DNA of 64,000 nucleotides from Byssochlamys sp. IMV 00236 (taxonomy: Eukaryota > Ascomycota > Eurotiomycetes > Eurotiales > Thermoascaceae): the NCBI GenBank assembly GCA_001931875.2, contig MSJH02000840.1:496001-560000 (forward strand), given 5' to 3'. Below the pieces are notes generated by a model. That model did no database searches and was not told the origin of the DNA. It worked only from the letters and a program-made list of their open reading frames with translations. Positions 11,687 through 24,107 of the stretch are shown here, one piece after another. Position numbers and translations under genes: made by a program. The number at the start of each line of letters is the position of its first letter. The stretch's first letter is position 1.

Positions 11687-12410
11687 CGTCGAGATGCTAA
11701 AACCTTTTAAAGGAGATAGCTGATTCTGTCGCGATTTGATAACAATTGGCTAAGTAGTCTCACGTGGTTGCGTTTTTATGGCAAGTCACATGGTGATCGA
11801 ACGAGAAATTCAAGAATCAAGTAGTGCACTTGCTATCTTTTTTTTATTATTATTATTTGTAATCTGGAATTCAACTTTGAGCTTGGACCGAAATATCGGA
11901 CATCGCTAGGAGGTGTATGAACCAGGCATACCATAGTTATATCCTGATCGAGATCACGTGACCTATAATGGCCTGGGCCCTGAATCTCTAGACCAGATAG
12001 AGTATGGTACGGTAGATAGTCCGCGGGCGGCTTCTCTTCCCGCGTCCCAAGCTAAACAACTCCACCGAAAAACCGAACCGCAAAACCCAGCGCCGCTTCA
12101 ACCCTTCCCCATCGCTATACCCGCCCTGTGACAAAAGCAGCGATCTCGAAAAGAGAAGCACAGGAGCGAGATCCAGACCGATCTCTATCTAGCCGCTGCT
12201 GCTGATACGACTATACTACTAACTAATATAATTCCTTAGATATTGTACGGAGTATTGCTTTGTCTGCAGTCTGTACGCGCGCACGCTGAGGTCTCCTGGT
12301 GTCGTCTATCCAATCCAATCTAATCTTCTGTGGAAGATCGTGGATCTCGGATTTAGTTTTGTTATTTGTTTCTTTTCTTTTATTTTGTTATTTATTTATT
12401 TTGCTTCATC
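11687..12410. other. Intergenic/promoter region
   Basis: Divergent spacer between the kinase-like gene and the Gln-rich gene. It has a T/TTA-rich run at 11837-11858 and a T-rich leader at 12356-12402 just before the ATG at 12411. No further gene seen. Confidence 0.6.
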
Positions 12411-13823
12411 ATGGACAGTCCTGATCTCCAACACCTCCCCGTCAACCTCCGCAATCTGCAATCAGCAGCATCGCTCCAGAACTTATCCCCAAACACCCTG
12501 GCCTCGCAACTCGCTTCGGGGTTCGATCCCACGTTCCAGACCTTTCCGTCCACTATCGCAGAGCTCCAGGAGCAACAGCAACAGCAGCAACAACAACATC
12601 TTCAGTCTGTGACGTCCAAGTCCTTCGTGCGGCCTCCACGACCGGGAGAGCAGGTGAATGATGTCTCGGTGCTGTCGCAGGAGCAGCAACGGAGCAGTGA
12701 TAATGATAGTAATGGCGGCGGCGGCGGTGGAGGAGGAGGAGGAGGACAATATGCTGTTGTTCCCCCTCCGCCACGACCAGGTCAGACGCAGTTGATGGCG
12801 CGCAATCAGACGTCGATGAATAGTGTGTTTCAGCCGCGGGGTAATAATCAATTTGAGATGCTGCACTCGATGGAGCAGCAGCCTCTGCAGCATAATGCGA
12901 TCATGCAGCTGCAGAAGGAAGGGGATCTGCTGAGTGCTGGTGCTGGTGCTAGCGGGGAGCCTGCTGCGACTGGGAAATCTGACGGGCATTTTGGGGGCAT
13001 GAAGCTGATTCCGTATCCGCCTGATCTGGAGGCGTGGAGGGAACGGCTCTTCAACGTAGATGAGACGATTACTTTGACTGAGGAACAGTATGCCCGGGAG
13101 AACTCTCCGTTGTATTAGACGCGCAGACCGTTGTGCTTACACATCTGCTGTAGATTCCAGACTTACTTCCCTCATGTGGATAACGTCTATTCGCATCGCT
13201 CTACGCAAAGATACAAGCGCAAGCCCTTTGTCTCTCACTACTGGGACTGTCGATTGAAGGGCCGGCCGCCAGGCACTCCCAAGTCCGACGACCCGAACAA
13301 GAAGAAACGTCGACGGACCGCCAGGCAGCGGGACCTCTGCGACGTCAAGATAAAGATCACAGAACACTTTCCGGCGTCTATGACACCGGCAGACGTCGTA
13401 TCCCATATGGCGCAGCTGCCCCCGGAGTTGCAGACGGTCAATCCCTTCTTCAATCCAGGTGATAACCCACGAGAGAATCAGCCGTTCGGCGTCCTGACAC
13501 CGAATCCTACCCTACCCGAGGGCCATCCGGCTGCTCATGGAGCGCGCTATTTCACAATCCAACGAGTAAATGGGAACGGGGCCAATGGAAAAGCCGACGG
13601 TGTGGGCGGTGGTCACAGACATACACTCGAGGAAAGCGACCGCGTGAAGAAGAACAGCGTGCAACGATGGATGCTCAAGGAAGCAAAGGAGCAAAAGAAA
13701 GCATTGGTAAGTCCATCTTTTCCTCTTATTGTTTCTGGGTTGCACCAGTGGTTCTTGTCCCTATCGACCAAAGCGACACTCTGCTTGCAATTGGTACGCC
13801 TGCAAGGGGTTTCAGCTTCATGA
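12411..13823 (+). CDS. Gln/Gly-rich protein with conserved basic domain, unknown function
   Basis: Exon 1 (12411-13087) and exon 2 (13154 onwards) join at TEEQ/FQTYFPHVD with matching phase (GTATGC/TAG, 66-nt intron). The N-terminal 220 residues are low complexity: a Gln run (about residues 54-61, coded by mixed CAG/CAA) and an 11-residue Gly run, with two PPRPG motifs. The second half has a conserved-looking segment, YSHRSTQRYKRKPFVSHYWD, followed by a strongly basic KKKRRRTARQRD motif that could be a nuclear signal or DNA-contact region. A strong GTAAGT donor at 13707 implies another intron; if it ends at CAG 13748 (42 nt) the frame still reaches the stop at 13823. I cannot name the family. 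Nuclear role is inference. Confidence 0.7.
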
Positions 13824-14034
13824 AAGCCAAAAGTCTATATTCAAAAGATGGCATGAACCAGAAAACAGCTTCGTACGGAGTAAAGAGCTTGTGATGTTCT
13901 TGTGGAGTATTATTGCGGAGTATGATGTTGGGCAAGGGACCAGACGCATCCATACGTCATTCCCGGTATCTTTTTTGCTCCGTTTCTCCAAGCACCATCG
14001 CATCACCACACGTTCCCCGCTTCCAGCAGGCATC

Positions 14035-15197
14035 ATGTCTCTCAAGCCCCTCTTCTCCCTCAGCAGACGATATTTTATCCCTGGTCGACCGGCAACAAGC
14101 AATTACCTCCTCTCCTGCTATTCCAAGCGTTTAAACATACAAACAAGAGGCACCAAAACAATGTCTGACCAGAACAAGTCGCAGCAAAAAACATACCACA
14201 AGAGAGCCACAGGCTTGGCCGCCTTGACAGTCAAGAAACGTTCAAAGGAGAGCGATCTCAAGTTGTTCGCGTCTTGCTTTTGGTGGGTGCCCCTGTTCCC
14301 AATCCATGGATAGGAGCGCAGCAAAAGAGGCCCAATCTCGGCTAACCAAACTCTCCACCCAGTCCTTTTGTTCAGCGTGTTTGGATAGCATTGGAGGTCA
14401 AGGGGATCCCGTATCAGTATATCGAAGTAGACCCGTACAAGAAACCAGAGTCCTTGTTGGAGGTCAATCCGCGAGGACTTGTCCCTGCGTTGCGACACGG
14501 CAATTGGGGTTGCCATGAGAGTACCGTGCTGCTTGAATATGTACGTGACTGATGTCCCATCATGCTCGATCAAAGGATGTACGTTGACAAAACATCCAGC
14601 TGGAAGATCTGGACTTTGGAACGCCCTTACTGCCACCCGGGGACGCGAAGCTTCGTGCGCATTGTCGACTCTGGGCAGATCATGTTCGTTTCCCGCCAAT
14701 TAATCTCAAGAGTGCATTGACTGACAGTCAGCAGGTAAACCGGCACATTATACCAGCCTTCTATCGTGTCCTCCAAGAGCAAGACCCGCAGAAGCAGGTC
14801 ACGTACGCGGAAGAGCTCAAGGACGATATCAGCAAGTTAGTGAATGCATCGCACGTCCATGGGCCGTTCTTCCTTGGACCAAATATCTCGATGGTCGATA
14901 TCCATATTGCCCCCTGGATACTTCGACTGAGTCGAGTGCTGAAACCATATCGTGGCTGGCCCGATCCTGAGATGGGCAGCCGATGGGCCGCGTGGGTCAA
15001 TGCTATCGAGTCGAATGAGCATGTCCAAGCAACAACCAGCAGCGATGATCTCTATCTTGACAGCTATGAGCGATATGCGGGTGAGTAGAGCGTGTAGATG
15101 CTGATCAAAAAAAATTCGAGCTGACATCTTGGCAGAGAATCGGCCAAATACTTCGCAGCTTGCGAATGCAATAAACTCGGGCAGGGGCCTTCCGTAG
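14035..15197 (+). CDS. Omega-class-like glutathione S-transferase
   Basis: Five exons: 14035-14282, 14363-14540, 14600-14683, 14735-15080, 15136-15197; all introns have GT/AG borders and the joined frame is 305 aa. The N-terminal thioredoxin-like domain has CFCPFVQRVW (active-site Cys, typical CPF of omega GSTs), the cis-Pro region NPRGLVPAL and the glutathione-binding Glu-Ser of CHEST. The C-terminal helical domain has FFLGPNISMVDI. It would act as a glutathione-dependent thiol transferase/dehydroascorbate or conjugate reductase. Two in-frame ATGs matter: 14161 gives the usual cytosolic protein (MSDQNKSQQ), while 14035 adds 42 residues rich in Arg, Ser and Leu with almost no acidic residues, like a mitochondrial presequence. 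Confidence 0.9.
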
Positions 15198-15330
15198 AGG
15201 ATCTCAAGCTTTGCTATCTGTAAAATAAAAGCAACGATTCTCCTGCCTCTTTGGTGGAATATCGAATGCCCAAACGGTCTGGGACCTGTGCTGGCTGAGA
15301 CCATTCTGCAACATTTTCTCTTTGATACCC

Positions 15331-16370
15331 TTAAGGTGCTTTTGCGCCTCTGTTGCTGAATCCAAATCCTCCACGTCCGCTTCCATCCGGGCCCCTAGGG
15401 GCACGCGTAGGCTGCTGCGGAGATTGCTGCTGTTCATTGTCGTAACGCTCTGCCGATTGCTGTCTGTCCCTCTTCTGTAAATATGTAGAATTCGGCTTGG
15501 CTGTATATCCGGGATCATAAAGCTGTCTTGATCTCCCTGATGCGGAAGAAGTATCGCGTTTCTCCCTGCTATGGCTTCCGCCACCTCGGCCTTTCCCTTT
15601 CCCCCTTCCTTCTCCGCTGTGATGTTGCCTCGGTGGTGTTGTACTCCCTGGCGACGACGCTCCAGATGTCGTGGCCGAGGGACTTCCAAACAAGCGCTCG
15701 CGCACCTCTTCATACCTGCGCTGTTTCTCCTCGCGATCTCGCAGCGCCTTCGCCTGCCGTTCTTCCGGTGTCATCGTTGGTGCTTTCTTAGACTCATCAT
15801 CCGAGTCGTCATCTCCCTCTCCATTGAGGCCTAGGCGGCTTATACCGGCGGCAGCAGAATCAACTGACGATGACTGTCGCGAGGCAATCTGGGGTTTTCG
15901 GCTCAAGAGGGTCACGGTGGGTTTGAAGTCCTGTTTCAAGGGAACTGTAGAGGTGCGCGCTTCTAGGAAATGGAATGACTGCGAGGATTCGCTATTTCTG
16001 TTGGGACTGGATTAGACGCCAGATCGTTTCCAGTCGCAGAGTGAAAGAAAAAAAACTAATCAAAGAGCAAGACGTACGCTTCAGCCCATAATTGCCTGTT
16101 AAACTCCGCATGCTGCGCTCTCCGCTGGGCCTTTGAGACTTTCGAAGAGACTTTCTTCTCTGCGGAAGGATTCTCGGTCGCTGATGTCTGTATGCGGGGC
16201 AGAAAACGTCCAAGTCAATCAATGTCTAGCGCTTTGTGAAGGCGATGAAGTCTTTCCACAAGAAGACTAGTATGGTACGGAGGGCACAGATGGTATATAC
16301 GTACATCAACCTGTCTCTCGAAGTCGTCCTCCCAAGCGTCTGGGATTCTCCCCGAAGGGTTGGCGCTCAT
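15331..16370 (-). CDS. SUZ-domain protein (putative RNA-binding)
   Basis: Three exons on the minus strand: 16370-16305, 16187-16078 and 15997-15331; 280 aa. The start MSANPSGRIPDAWEDDFE is a typical beginning for the SUZ/SZRD1-like family. A segment PTVTLLSRKP followed by the charged EERQAKALRDREEKQRRYEE and RLFG (about residues 105-190) fits the SUZ domain, a short RNA-binding module. The tail is Gly/Arg/Gln-rich with RGG-like repeats, again suggesting RNA binding. Its 3' end converges with the glutathione transferase gene, whose stop lies only 133 bp away. No experimental role can be read from the sequence; function in mRNA regulation is an inference from the family. Confidence 0.85.
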
Positions 16371-16853
16371 GTCAGGCTAGGCAGTTCTTCGGAGGGTGAG
16401 AAAAAAGGCAAAAGTCGGATATATACGACAGAATGGTGATGGTAGTCGCAAAGGGAGTGTCGTAGCGGATATATCCTTGCTATTCTAGGTGGGTATCACT
16501 TTTTCCCTCTGGGCGTCTGGCACGCGCTGGTCTCCTCCTCTTCCTGACGAGTAAGTCCTGAAGATTTCAGCAATGGTCTGACCTGAAGACGGAGAGAGTT
16601 GTTAGTGCGGCGGGAAGGCGGCACGAGCCTAGGGCTGGAGGGGAAGCTTGCGGGGACTTTGCGCTGACGTCTAGACGATACGGAAACTATTCTACTGTAA
16701 CTACCCAGGCAGACTAATGTTTCTTCTCTTATCTGTCTAATATTAAACTCTTTTCTCGTCATCTTTTCTGTGATTCGAGTTGGGAATTATCCGGAACGGC
16801 TCTTTCTTTGTCTCGCATACGATCTGCTTGCTTATCAACCTAGTCTTTCCAAC

Positions 16854-17530
16854 ATGTCTGCAGGTACGTACATGCAGGTTTCCTTTGGATTACCTTGAGT
16901 TCAACTTGCTTTGTTCTTTTCGATCTGAAATCTATTCCTGGAGCTTTTGTTTGCCCGTATTCTTCACTCTTACACGCTCATAATTGACCAAGCTTCTTCC
17001 TCTTCCCTCGTTGCCTGTCCACTTCTCAGTTCTATTCCCCAAAGGAAATCATAACTATACTAACCCTACTCAACTGCTACAGATCCAGACGGCGACTCCG
17101 AAATGGTCTCCTCCCCCGAATCCGAAGACCTGCACCAGCCTAGCTCTCCTCAGCCCACCGGTACCCGCACACCCACCAACGGCGGCACACATTTCAACTC
17201 CGAGCTCTCCCCTCCAGGATCGCAGAAAGCTTCAGAGCCCGCAGCACGACCAGGCGGCATGACATTCACAACGGGGTCCGAGGCAGTGGATAGGAAGGGC
17301 GACTCGAAGACGACAGAGAAGCCCGGGGCGTCATGGATGAATAAACGTGCGGAAGAGGAGTATCAACGGGCGTTGGAGAATGTGGTGGATAGGGATTTCA
17401 GTCTGAGTATGTTGGCCAAGTCGTGCTGTTGGTTGTGAAGTCTTGAGATTTGCTAATGCGGTTTTTGTTTACTGTAGGGGAGTTTGGGGATCCTTTCGAC
17501 GAGAGAGATGTGAACACGAACGGATTCTGA
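16854..17530 (+). CDS. Small acidic conserved fungal protein, unknown function
   Basis: Three exons: 16854-16863 (ten coding nucleotides), 17083-17406 and 17478-17530, giving 128 aa. The 219-nt first intron begins GTACGT and ends CTACAG; the second begins GTATGT and ends GTAG. The protein is Ser/Pro/Glu-rich and mostly disordered, with one helix-prone segment (ASWMNKRAEEEYQRALENVVDRDFSL, shown here only as the span coded by 17329-17405) and a short C-terminal EFGDPFDERD motif. I do not recognise a named family. The joining phase is exact at both junctions, which supports a real gene. It diverges from the SUZ gene by 483 bp. Confidence 0.75.
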
Positions 17531-18974
17531 TGAGATGAGATGATTTCGCAATATGTTCCTCGGAATTCTATAATGGATAATGGTGAATACATACTAGGGA
17601 TGGCTTCCCGATCATGACATATCTATCTCCTGACATATCCAACTCCTGGCCATGAATCCGCCTTCTCAACAGCTGGGGTCGATCGTCGCTATATGCTCAC
17701 GGCTTGCAGTGGAGGGACATTGGAATCCATCAGTGTAGCTGATGAGGTGATGAAATGAAGCAAGAGCAAGGACAGAATATGTCATCCACTGCGCAGTGCA
17801 TATCGAGACTCGCAGCAAGATACACTCAGGACTACAGGTTACATATAAATTTATGACGAAGAGATATGCTTCTCCCCTTTGGGGTCAGGAGTCTATTTCT
17901 TAGAAAGCATTATTTATGTCTGCAGAGACCCCTATCTAGCTCTTGTGTATCCGCAGACGACCATAACTAGGAAAAGTAGAAGTCCTCTCCTCTCCCGCGT
18001 CAGCAGCCGTTGACTTCGATGGCCAGTTTGGACCTCCGAATGAACAACCCAGATAGCGAAATTCATTCGCTCCTGAACCTCTTAAAATGATGAAATGAAG
18101 ACAAGCGGGAAAGACTCGGATTGAAACCTCTAGAGTATGCTAGTTGATTCGTCTTGTGACAGACTTATATTGTTAATGTAAAGTATGGATAAAATCATCG
18201 ATTACCATAGTAATGTATAACTGAGCAGTTAGTGAGGATCTAATAATTTCTCAGTACGTCTGTATTAAGTAGTTTTTCATATTGAGTTGTTTGTAGAGTG
18301 GTCTAGAGAACTAAGAATGAGATATCGAGGCCGAGGTTAACTTGACTTGAATATGTCCATTTTTTTTAAGAACCTTTCCTCGAAAATCAAAGATCTAGCC
18401 ACGTCAGAAGTAACAACTAGTCTATGTGAAAATTGAGTAAATTAATCAGAGACCCTCGTTACGGAACTGTGATGGGTATATTTTACCCATGTAGTTTAGT
18501 ATATGTGTTTTCCTACCTCTAGGCAGCCATGCTATCTTCTACTGCCATATGTATATATATTAGCTAGCTACGTGATAGATAACTAACTACTACAACATAT
18601 CTCTAACTGATTATCATTTTTAACCAACTCACTTTTCCGCGCATATTATTCGAGACTAATTCTCGTATGCGCCGTAGCGTGGCGTTGGCAGGGCAACGAC
18701 AAACCCACTCGCAGGTGAAACTGCCAACCAGACGACGAACCTGGGCCGACTCCTACAACAAACTTCCGCGACGGACGTTGACAGCTTAAATTATTGTTTC
18801 TTTCTTTCTTTAATAAATTACGACATCGGGCTTATCGCTCCCTTTTTTTAATGATTCATAGGGAATAATATCCGATACTGGTGTTTCTACAACAAGGGAA
18901 TAATAATATTTCTTAAAAACGCGTCGCCTTTCAAGTCACTGTCGAGCATTCCGTTGACGACTTGCTGCCTCCCA
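17531..18974. other. Intergenic, AT-rich
   Basis: No ORF of interest. The proximal part of the next gene's promoter contains an MluI cell-cycle box (see 18919-18924). Around 18660-18790 there is a GC-richer block. Confidence 0.6.
18919..18924. promoter_or_regulatory. ACGCGT (MluI cell-cycle box) 51 bp before a start codon
   Basis: The sequence AAAACGCGTCG holds the palindromic ACGCGT core bound by MBF/SBF-type (Mbp1/Res) factors in ascomycetes. One copy only, so the call is tentative; it would suggest G1/S expression of the downstream gene. Confidence 0.35.
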
Positions 18975-21171
18975 ATGGAGATAAAGGATACAGTCGGGAT
19001 ATGCTCCTTGGGCCCAACATGGTTAGTTACTCCGTCTGACATACACATTCCTGGTGTGATGTGATATGAGGCTTTTGATGTGATTATCTGCGATGCAATC
19101 CTACTTTTGTTTAATGTGGTGAGACCACATCGCGGCGGAGTTGTTGGCTGGTCCGTTATTCTTTGGTGTCATCGTCGCTGACAGGTTGTTGGAACGCGCT
19201 CTGGCGCGCTTTCATGGTCTTTTTGACAGCAACACTTCACCTTTTGCAAATCAGTGGCGGTTCACGCCCGTCGCGGTATCGAAGATAAAGGCGCCGCGCC
19301 TGTGGGATCGCAAACCTTCGACGCCATTCCTGGCACGTTCCAGGCCGCGCAAATTGTGGAAGCGCTTCCGGAGCTCGTTCGACACCATGAAACAACTCCG
19401 ACGGCCAGCGGGTGATGAGGAAGATGAGCTGGTCACTGAGATCAACTCATCCGCATCGAAGGGTTTGGCCCGCGGGGTGAAGAGACGTTGTCTCGATACC
19501 AACGGTCCCGGAGTCGCTACCGCCGGAGAGATCGAGCGTGGACGGTCCTTTCTCGAAACAAAGTGGGAGTTAGAGACAACCAGAAGACGTGAGGAGCTTT
19601 CTGTTGACTGATAGATGAGACATGAATTAGTTTCTGATCCTGATGCAGGAAAATACGCGACACACACGGAGTGTCATCGCCCAGCTACTCAACCGGAGAC
19701 CGCAACTGATGGCCAGGATGGACCGGAAAACTACTCGCCAGAAACAAACCCGGCATTTGAGAACAATACGCAAGGAAGTTCACCCATGCCAAGTGAGGGG
19801 CAGGATCCGACATCCGACAGCGGAAGTCCAGACGAAGATACCTCCTCGGACGGCCAACTTGCATCAGACCTGCCTGCGTCTCCAACAAAGGAAGCCCCGA
19901 GCTGTGATCAACCCAGTAGTCTTTGTGAAGATGGAAAGGCCAGCGAAACTGTGGCCGATGAGGATGCCACCACTCTCGTCCAAGCTTTCAATTCGGATTG
20001 CCACCGGCAGGATACTCAAGACTCACAAGAGACAGGCGAGACGGCTCCCGAGACGGCGGCCAATTTGGACAAAGGCTCTCGCATTGGCCATGGCAACTCC
20101 CCAGGCCTGGACGGTCCGTTCCCCGCGATCAGCGTCGTGATCGAGCACAAGAGCCAAAGCGCCGCATCGGAGGGCAAAGCGTTGATTGCTGAGGAGGCGA
20201 CTCTTATTCGATCGGCACTGAGATCTGCTGCTCTGGACGGCGAGGATGAAGAACTGCTCAACAACTTCCTGTCGCGAGCTAAAGCCAAACGGGCCGCGAA
20301 CGCTGCAGTGACCCCGAAGGATGGTGATCAGGATCAGTCCGCTCCAGCAGATTTGGTGCCAGAGTCGCCCACTCCTCGCAGCCGTCGGGCCCTGGAAGAG
20401 CTCGATACCAACTCCCCGTCTCTAGCACCTCCATCCTCTGCCAAAATCGATGGCGGCCTGGTCGCTGCTGGCGAAGACTCCAAAGATGCTGGCCCCGGAG
20501 AACCCGAGGACGCCCAGCTCGCCAGTCCAACCCGTCGCCGGAGCAGCAGGACGAAGCCGTCGAAAGCGCCGAAGCGCGCACCACCTCCCGCCGTCCCCAA
20601 CCAGATCCCCGTCCGCCGCCCGAAGGGGACGGAGTTTGTGTTCCTCCAGCGGACCGAGGCCCAGGAGCTGGCGCTGACCACACGCCGGAACACCAAGCGC
20701 AACCGGGGCAATGCACGGATGCCGAAGGAGATGCTGCAGACTCTGGCACAGCGGCAGGAGGACGACAGCGACTCCACCAGCGGCTCGTCGCGATCTCGCC
20801 GGCGTCGAGGGAAGGGCAAGACGGTGTCGTGGAGCGAGCAGCTGGTTGCTGGAAGTACTTCTAGTTCCTGCACTACTGCATCTCCGTCTCCTGCACCAGC
20901 CACACCCCGCGCCCTGTCCCCCGCCAGTATTGCCTCGCTCATCCCAACGGCCGTCACCACCGCGTCCGAGTCCGACCTCAGTCAACGCAAGCGACTGGTC
21001 CCCAAGGCCCCTGGAGCGTCCAAGGGTACGATCGCGCGATCACGTCTGCCAGCGCGCACGACCGCCAGCAGCACGAGTAGTAAAGCTCCGGTCAAGAGCA
21101 AGAGCACCGGCATACTTCCTGCCGCAGCTGGCTCGACGCCGATGCCGAAACGCGTGCGGGCCAGGAGGTAG
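18975..21171 (+). CDS. Large basic, disordered nuclear-type protein, unknown function
   Basis: Best model: exons 18975-19021, 19185-19588 and 19649-21171. The phases fit at both junctions (ACA TG + G; C + GA), giving about 657 aa. The third exon is certain to be coding (long open frame with high third-position GC). The first exon is the least certain; a shorter model would begin at the ATG at 19387. The N-terminus has a basic segment (APRLWDRKPSTPF, RPRKLWKRFRSSFD). The middle is Ser/Asp/Glu/Pro-rich. Toward the C-terminus lies a conserved-looking stretch (GTEFVFLQRTEAQELALTTR, 20628-20687) followed by basic clusters (SRSRRRRGKGKTVSW) that resemble nuclear localisation signals. I cannot name the family; a chromatin or cell-cycle role would be a guess. 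Confidence 0.65.
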
Positions 21172-21331
21172 TAGTGTAGTATAGTAATCTGGCACCGGTG
21201 CCTGGTTGAGGAGGAAAGTGGAGGACAATCGTATCCATCCACTTTGGCGGCATGTGGATCATCTATCTTTCTGTGTTCGTGTACATATTATTTGCTGCAT
21301 CATGGTTGTAAAAGGCGTTGGATGGTGGGTG

Positions 21332-21367
21332 GTGGATGGATGGATAGATGGATGGATGGATGGATGG
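21332..21367. repeat. (GGAT)n microsatellite
   Basis: About nine near-perfect GATG/GGAT units interrupted once by GATA. Confidence 0.85.
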
Positions 21368-22036
21368 TCTGACATTCTTACCCACGATGAAGACAGCCAG
21401 GGATATGCCGGCTGAAAGGTTCCAACAACTTCATCATTTCTTGTACATAGAGAGCGAGAGTACCATAATTATTATTCTATATTAACTACTGCGACAATCA
21501 AGCTATGCATGCATCGTGTGCACCCTTTCTGATAGGCCAGATAGTCTACCCGGGATTGCCCGAGATGGATCCTGCGGATGCATGGGCGAATTCCCACTTG
21601 GGCTTGCTAGTCGAGCCCTACACAGTCATAGTGTGGATTTTATTGAATTTATCGCTTCATTCTCTGCATTCATGTGGATAGCAATGATGACGATGACGTA
21701 GGTAGATGAAGATTCTTAACTAGACAAAAAATCATTTAGTAGTTACTAGTAGTCTAGTAAAGTAGATAGATATACCATAACTAACGACCTAGTAGTAAAC
21801 TAACCGCCTCGTTGAAATCGGAGCCGAGACTAAGTAGGTAGGTAGGTAGTTAGAGTAGAACCGTATATTACTGGGTAGATACGCACGTTAACTATAATTA
21901 TTACCAGTATCTTCTTCATAGTCAAGTATTCAACAATGATCAACAAAAAAAAAGAAAGGAAACCTTTCACCCGGGGATGATGGCAGTTTTAGGTCTCCTG
22001 CATAAACCGATCGGGTTCTTTGTCCTGCGTTCCAAA

Positions 22037-22058
22037 GATTGGATTGGATTGGATTGGA
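22037..22058. repeat. (GGATT)n short tandem repeat
   Basis: Four consecutive GATTG units ending in GGATCC. Confidence 0.8.
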
Positions 22059-22601
22059 TCCCCGGCGGTCTCTGTCCCGGAGTTGTAGACTACTCTATAG
22101 TCTATACTTTCTGAATCTGGTAATGATAAGAGGCCAGGGGCAGATCATATCTAGTAGTAGTGAAAATGTTATGCTTTAGCTTTTCTGTAACTAGTGAGTT
22201 AGGTAGTTAGTAGTTAAGGTAACTAGCAGGGCTGACTAGAGTGTGTGCTATGTAGTACTTATGTAGTGGTGCTGCTGTATGTGTGTATTATGTGTGTATG
22301 TACGTACCCTGTATTCTGTATTCCGTAGTCGGTTGGGATTTTCATATTCGCCCTTTTTTTTTGCCTTAATTTTTCGTTGAATGAATGGGGACAGAGGGTG
22401 AGATCATATACTGTACTACTGCTACTAGAGTCGTATGCATGTTGGCTTGACTGCTATGTTGGATTTCTGTTTGGCGGAGGCGGCCTCCGATGGTAGTACT
22501 GTCACTGTGTAGGAGATCGACTGCTCTATGTCACGGTTTGGAGATGGATACTAGTACTTGGTAACTTAATTACTATCTACCATGCGTCAAAGCTCAACGA
22601 A

Positions 22602-22626
22602 GATAGAGAGAGAGAGAGAGAGAGAA
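22602..22626. repeat. (GA)n microsatellite
   Basis: About eleven GA dinucleotides in a row. Confidence 0.85.
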
Positions 22627-24085
22627 GTCCATTTCTTTCTGAGATCTTCTCCCATGTGTTTCTTTTCCTCGTCAGGCTCTTTTCCTAGAACTCCAGAACT
22701 CCAGAAACAACATGAATAAAAGCGAAAGCGAAACATGTCAGCGCGGGGATAAGATCTTCTGCAATATTGTATATATCTCATAGACTACGACGGAGAAGTT
22801 ATCAACTCTATGAGTATGCTAGAACGTTATCTTATGCAAGTAGCAGATAGATAGATACGAAGTCTTGACTGGAATAAGTACTGTGCAGTGCAGGGATTCT
22901 ACCCTGTATGTACCAAAGTATGTACCTAAGGTAGTAGTAACTATATCCCCGGCCTGTCCAGAGTACCATAAAATGACTAGTCTAACGTCCGATCCGAGAC
23001 TCGAGTCGTCGAGACAAGTAGAATAACTGATTCTGAGATGATCTATACAATACAGACATATTATCTTCAGACTCGTCCGTATCGCTCACTCCCTGCTATC
23101 AGGAATAACTTCTCCTACGAGCTACTATCGTACTGTACATACATACATACAATAACTAGGTACCCAAGTTAACCTAGTAGTACATACATAGTCGTAGTTA
23201 GCAAGATGCAGTGATTACCTAGGTAGCTAGGTAGTTAGTACTCTAGTCTCTTAGCCTCTAGTATCTACCCATGTATGTATGTAACTATGTATGTAAGTAT
23301 GTAATCCTCTCCGCCCATCCGCAGTAATAATATTACGTAGTGGTGCATAAGGAAATAGTTAATAATCAGCGAATGTATCCTACCTAGATAGTGGAGTTAA
23401 TTAATTATTATGCCCGAGTTAATTAACTACTAGTTACATAACTAGGTAGGTATCTGGTGGAGATGAGGGGGAGAGGGGCGGATCTTTTCACACACGTCAT
23501 GGTACATATATGCCAAGGAGATGAAGGGTCGTTTCGTTTAGAGAGGTGTGTGGTTGCCAATCAGATATTCTGGATTTCGAGCCTGGAAATTATGGTACTC
23601 TGTAAGTATTATGTATTTCAGCTGGTGGGAAATAATAATAAATGAACACTCAGGATATTTAAGATTGTTAACGCGTTATAGGTTATCGAATCTTTAAGAT
23701 TTACATGTACAGTAAGGATCGGATCGAATTGTTGTTTCTTTTCTTCGCTAACTATTCCTGCCTACCTACGTAGGTCCTTCTTCACGGCGGAATGTTGGAA
23801 AATATCGATCGCCCAATTCGGTATCGATTTCTCCTTTCCCCTCTACTGCGAATAATACTACTAATTCTTCATCTCTGACAGACTATAAGTTACCACCTAG
23901 GTACCAATCAACCCATGAAATCTACACAATTCAACCTGTCCACGACTCTACGGAACCAGAACCAGAACGGAATTAAAAAACGAACCACTCCATTAACTAA
24001 TTAATTCATTTAAAATTAAATATCTCAATCAAACAAATAATAACCCGACTAATAACTAATTAATTAATTCCCGCCTCATCTCGCA

Positions 24086-24107
24086 TAATTAATTAATTAA
24101 TTAATTA
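24086..24107. repeat. (TTAA)n repeat
   Basis: Five TTAA/AATT units, self-complementary; further copies lie at 23998-24006 and 24056-24068. Confidence 0.8.

Noticed and set aside
20334..20985. Minus-strand open frames opposite the disordered protein
   Set aside because: Shadow frames from high third-position GC; no family resemblance.
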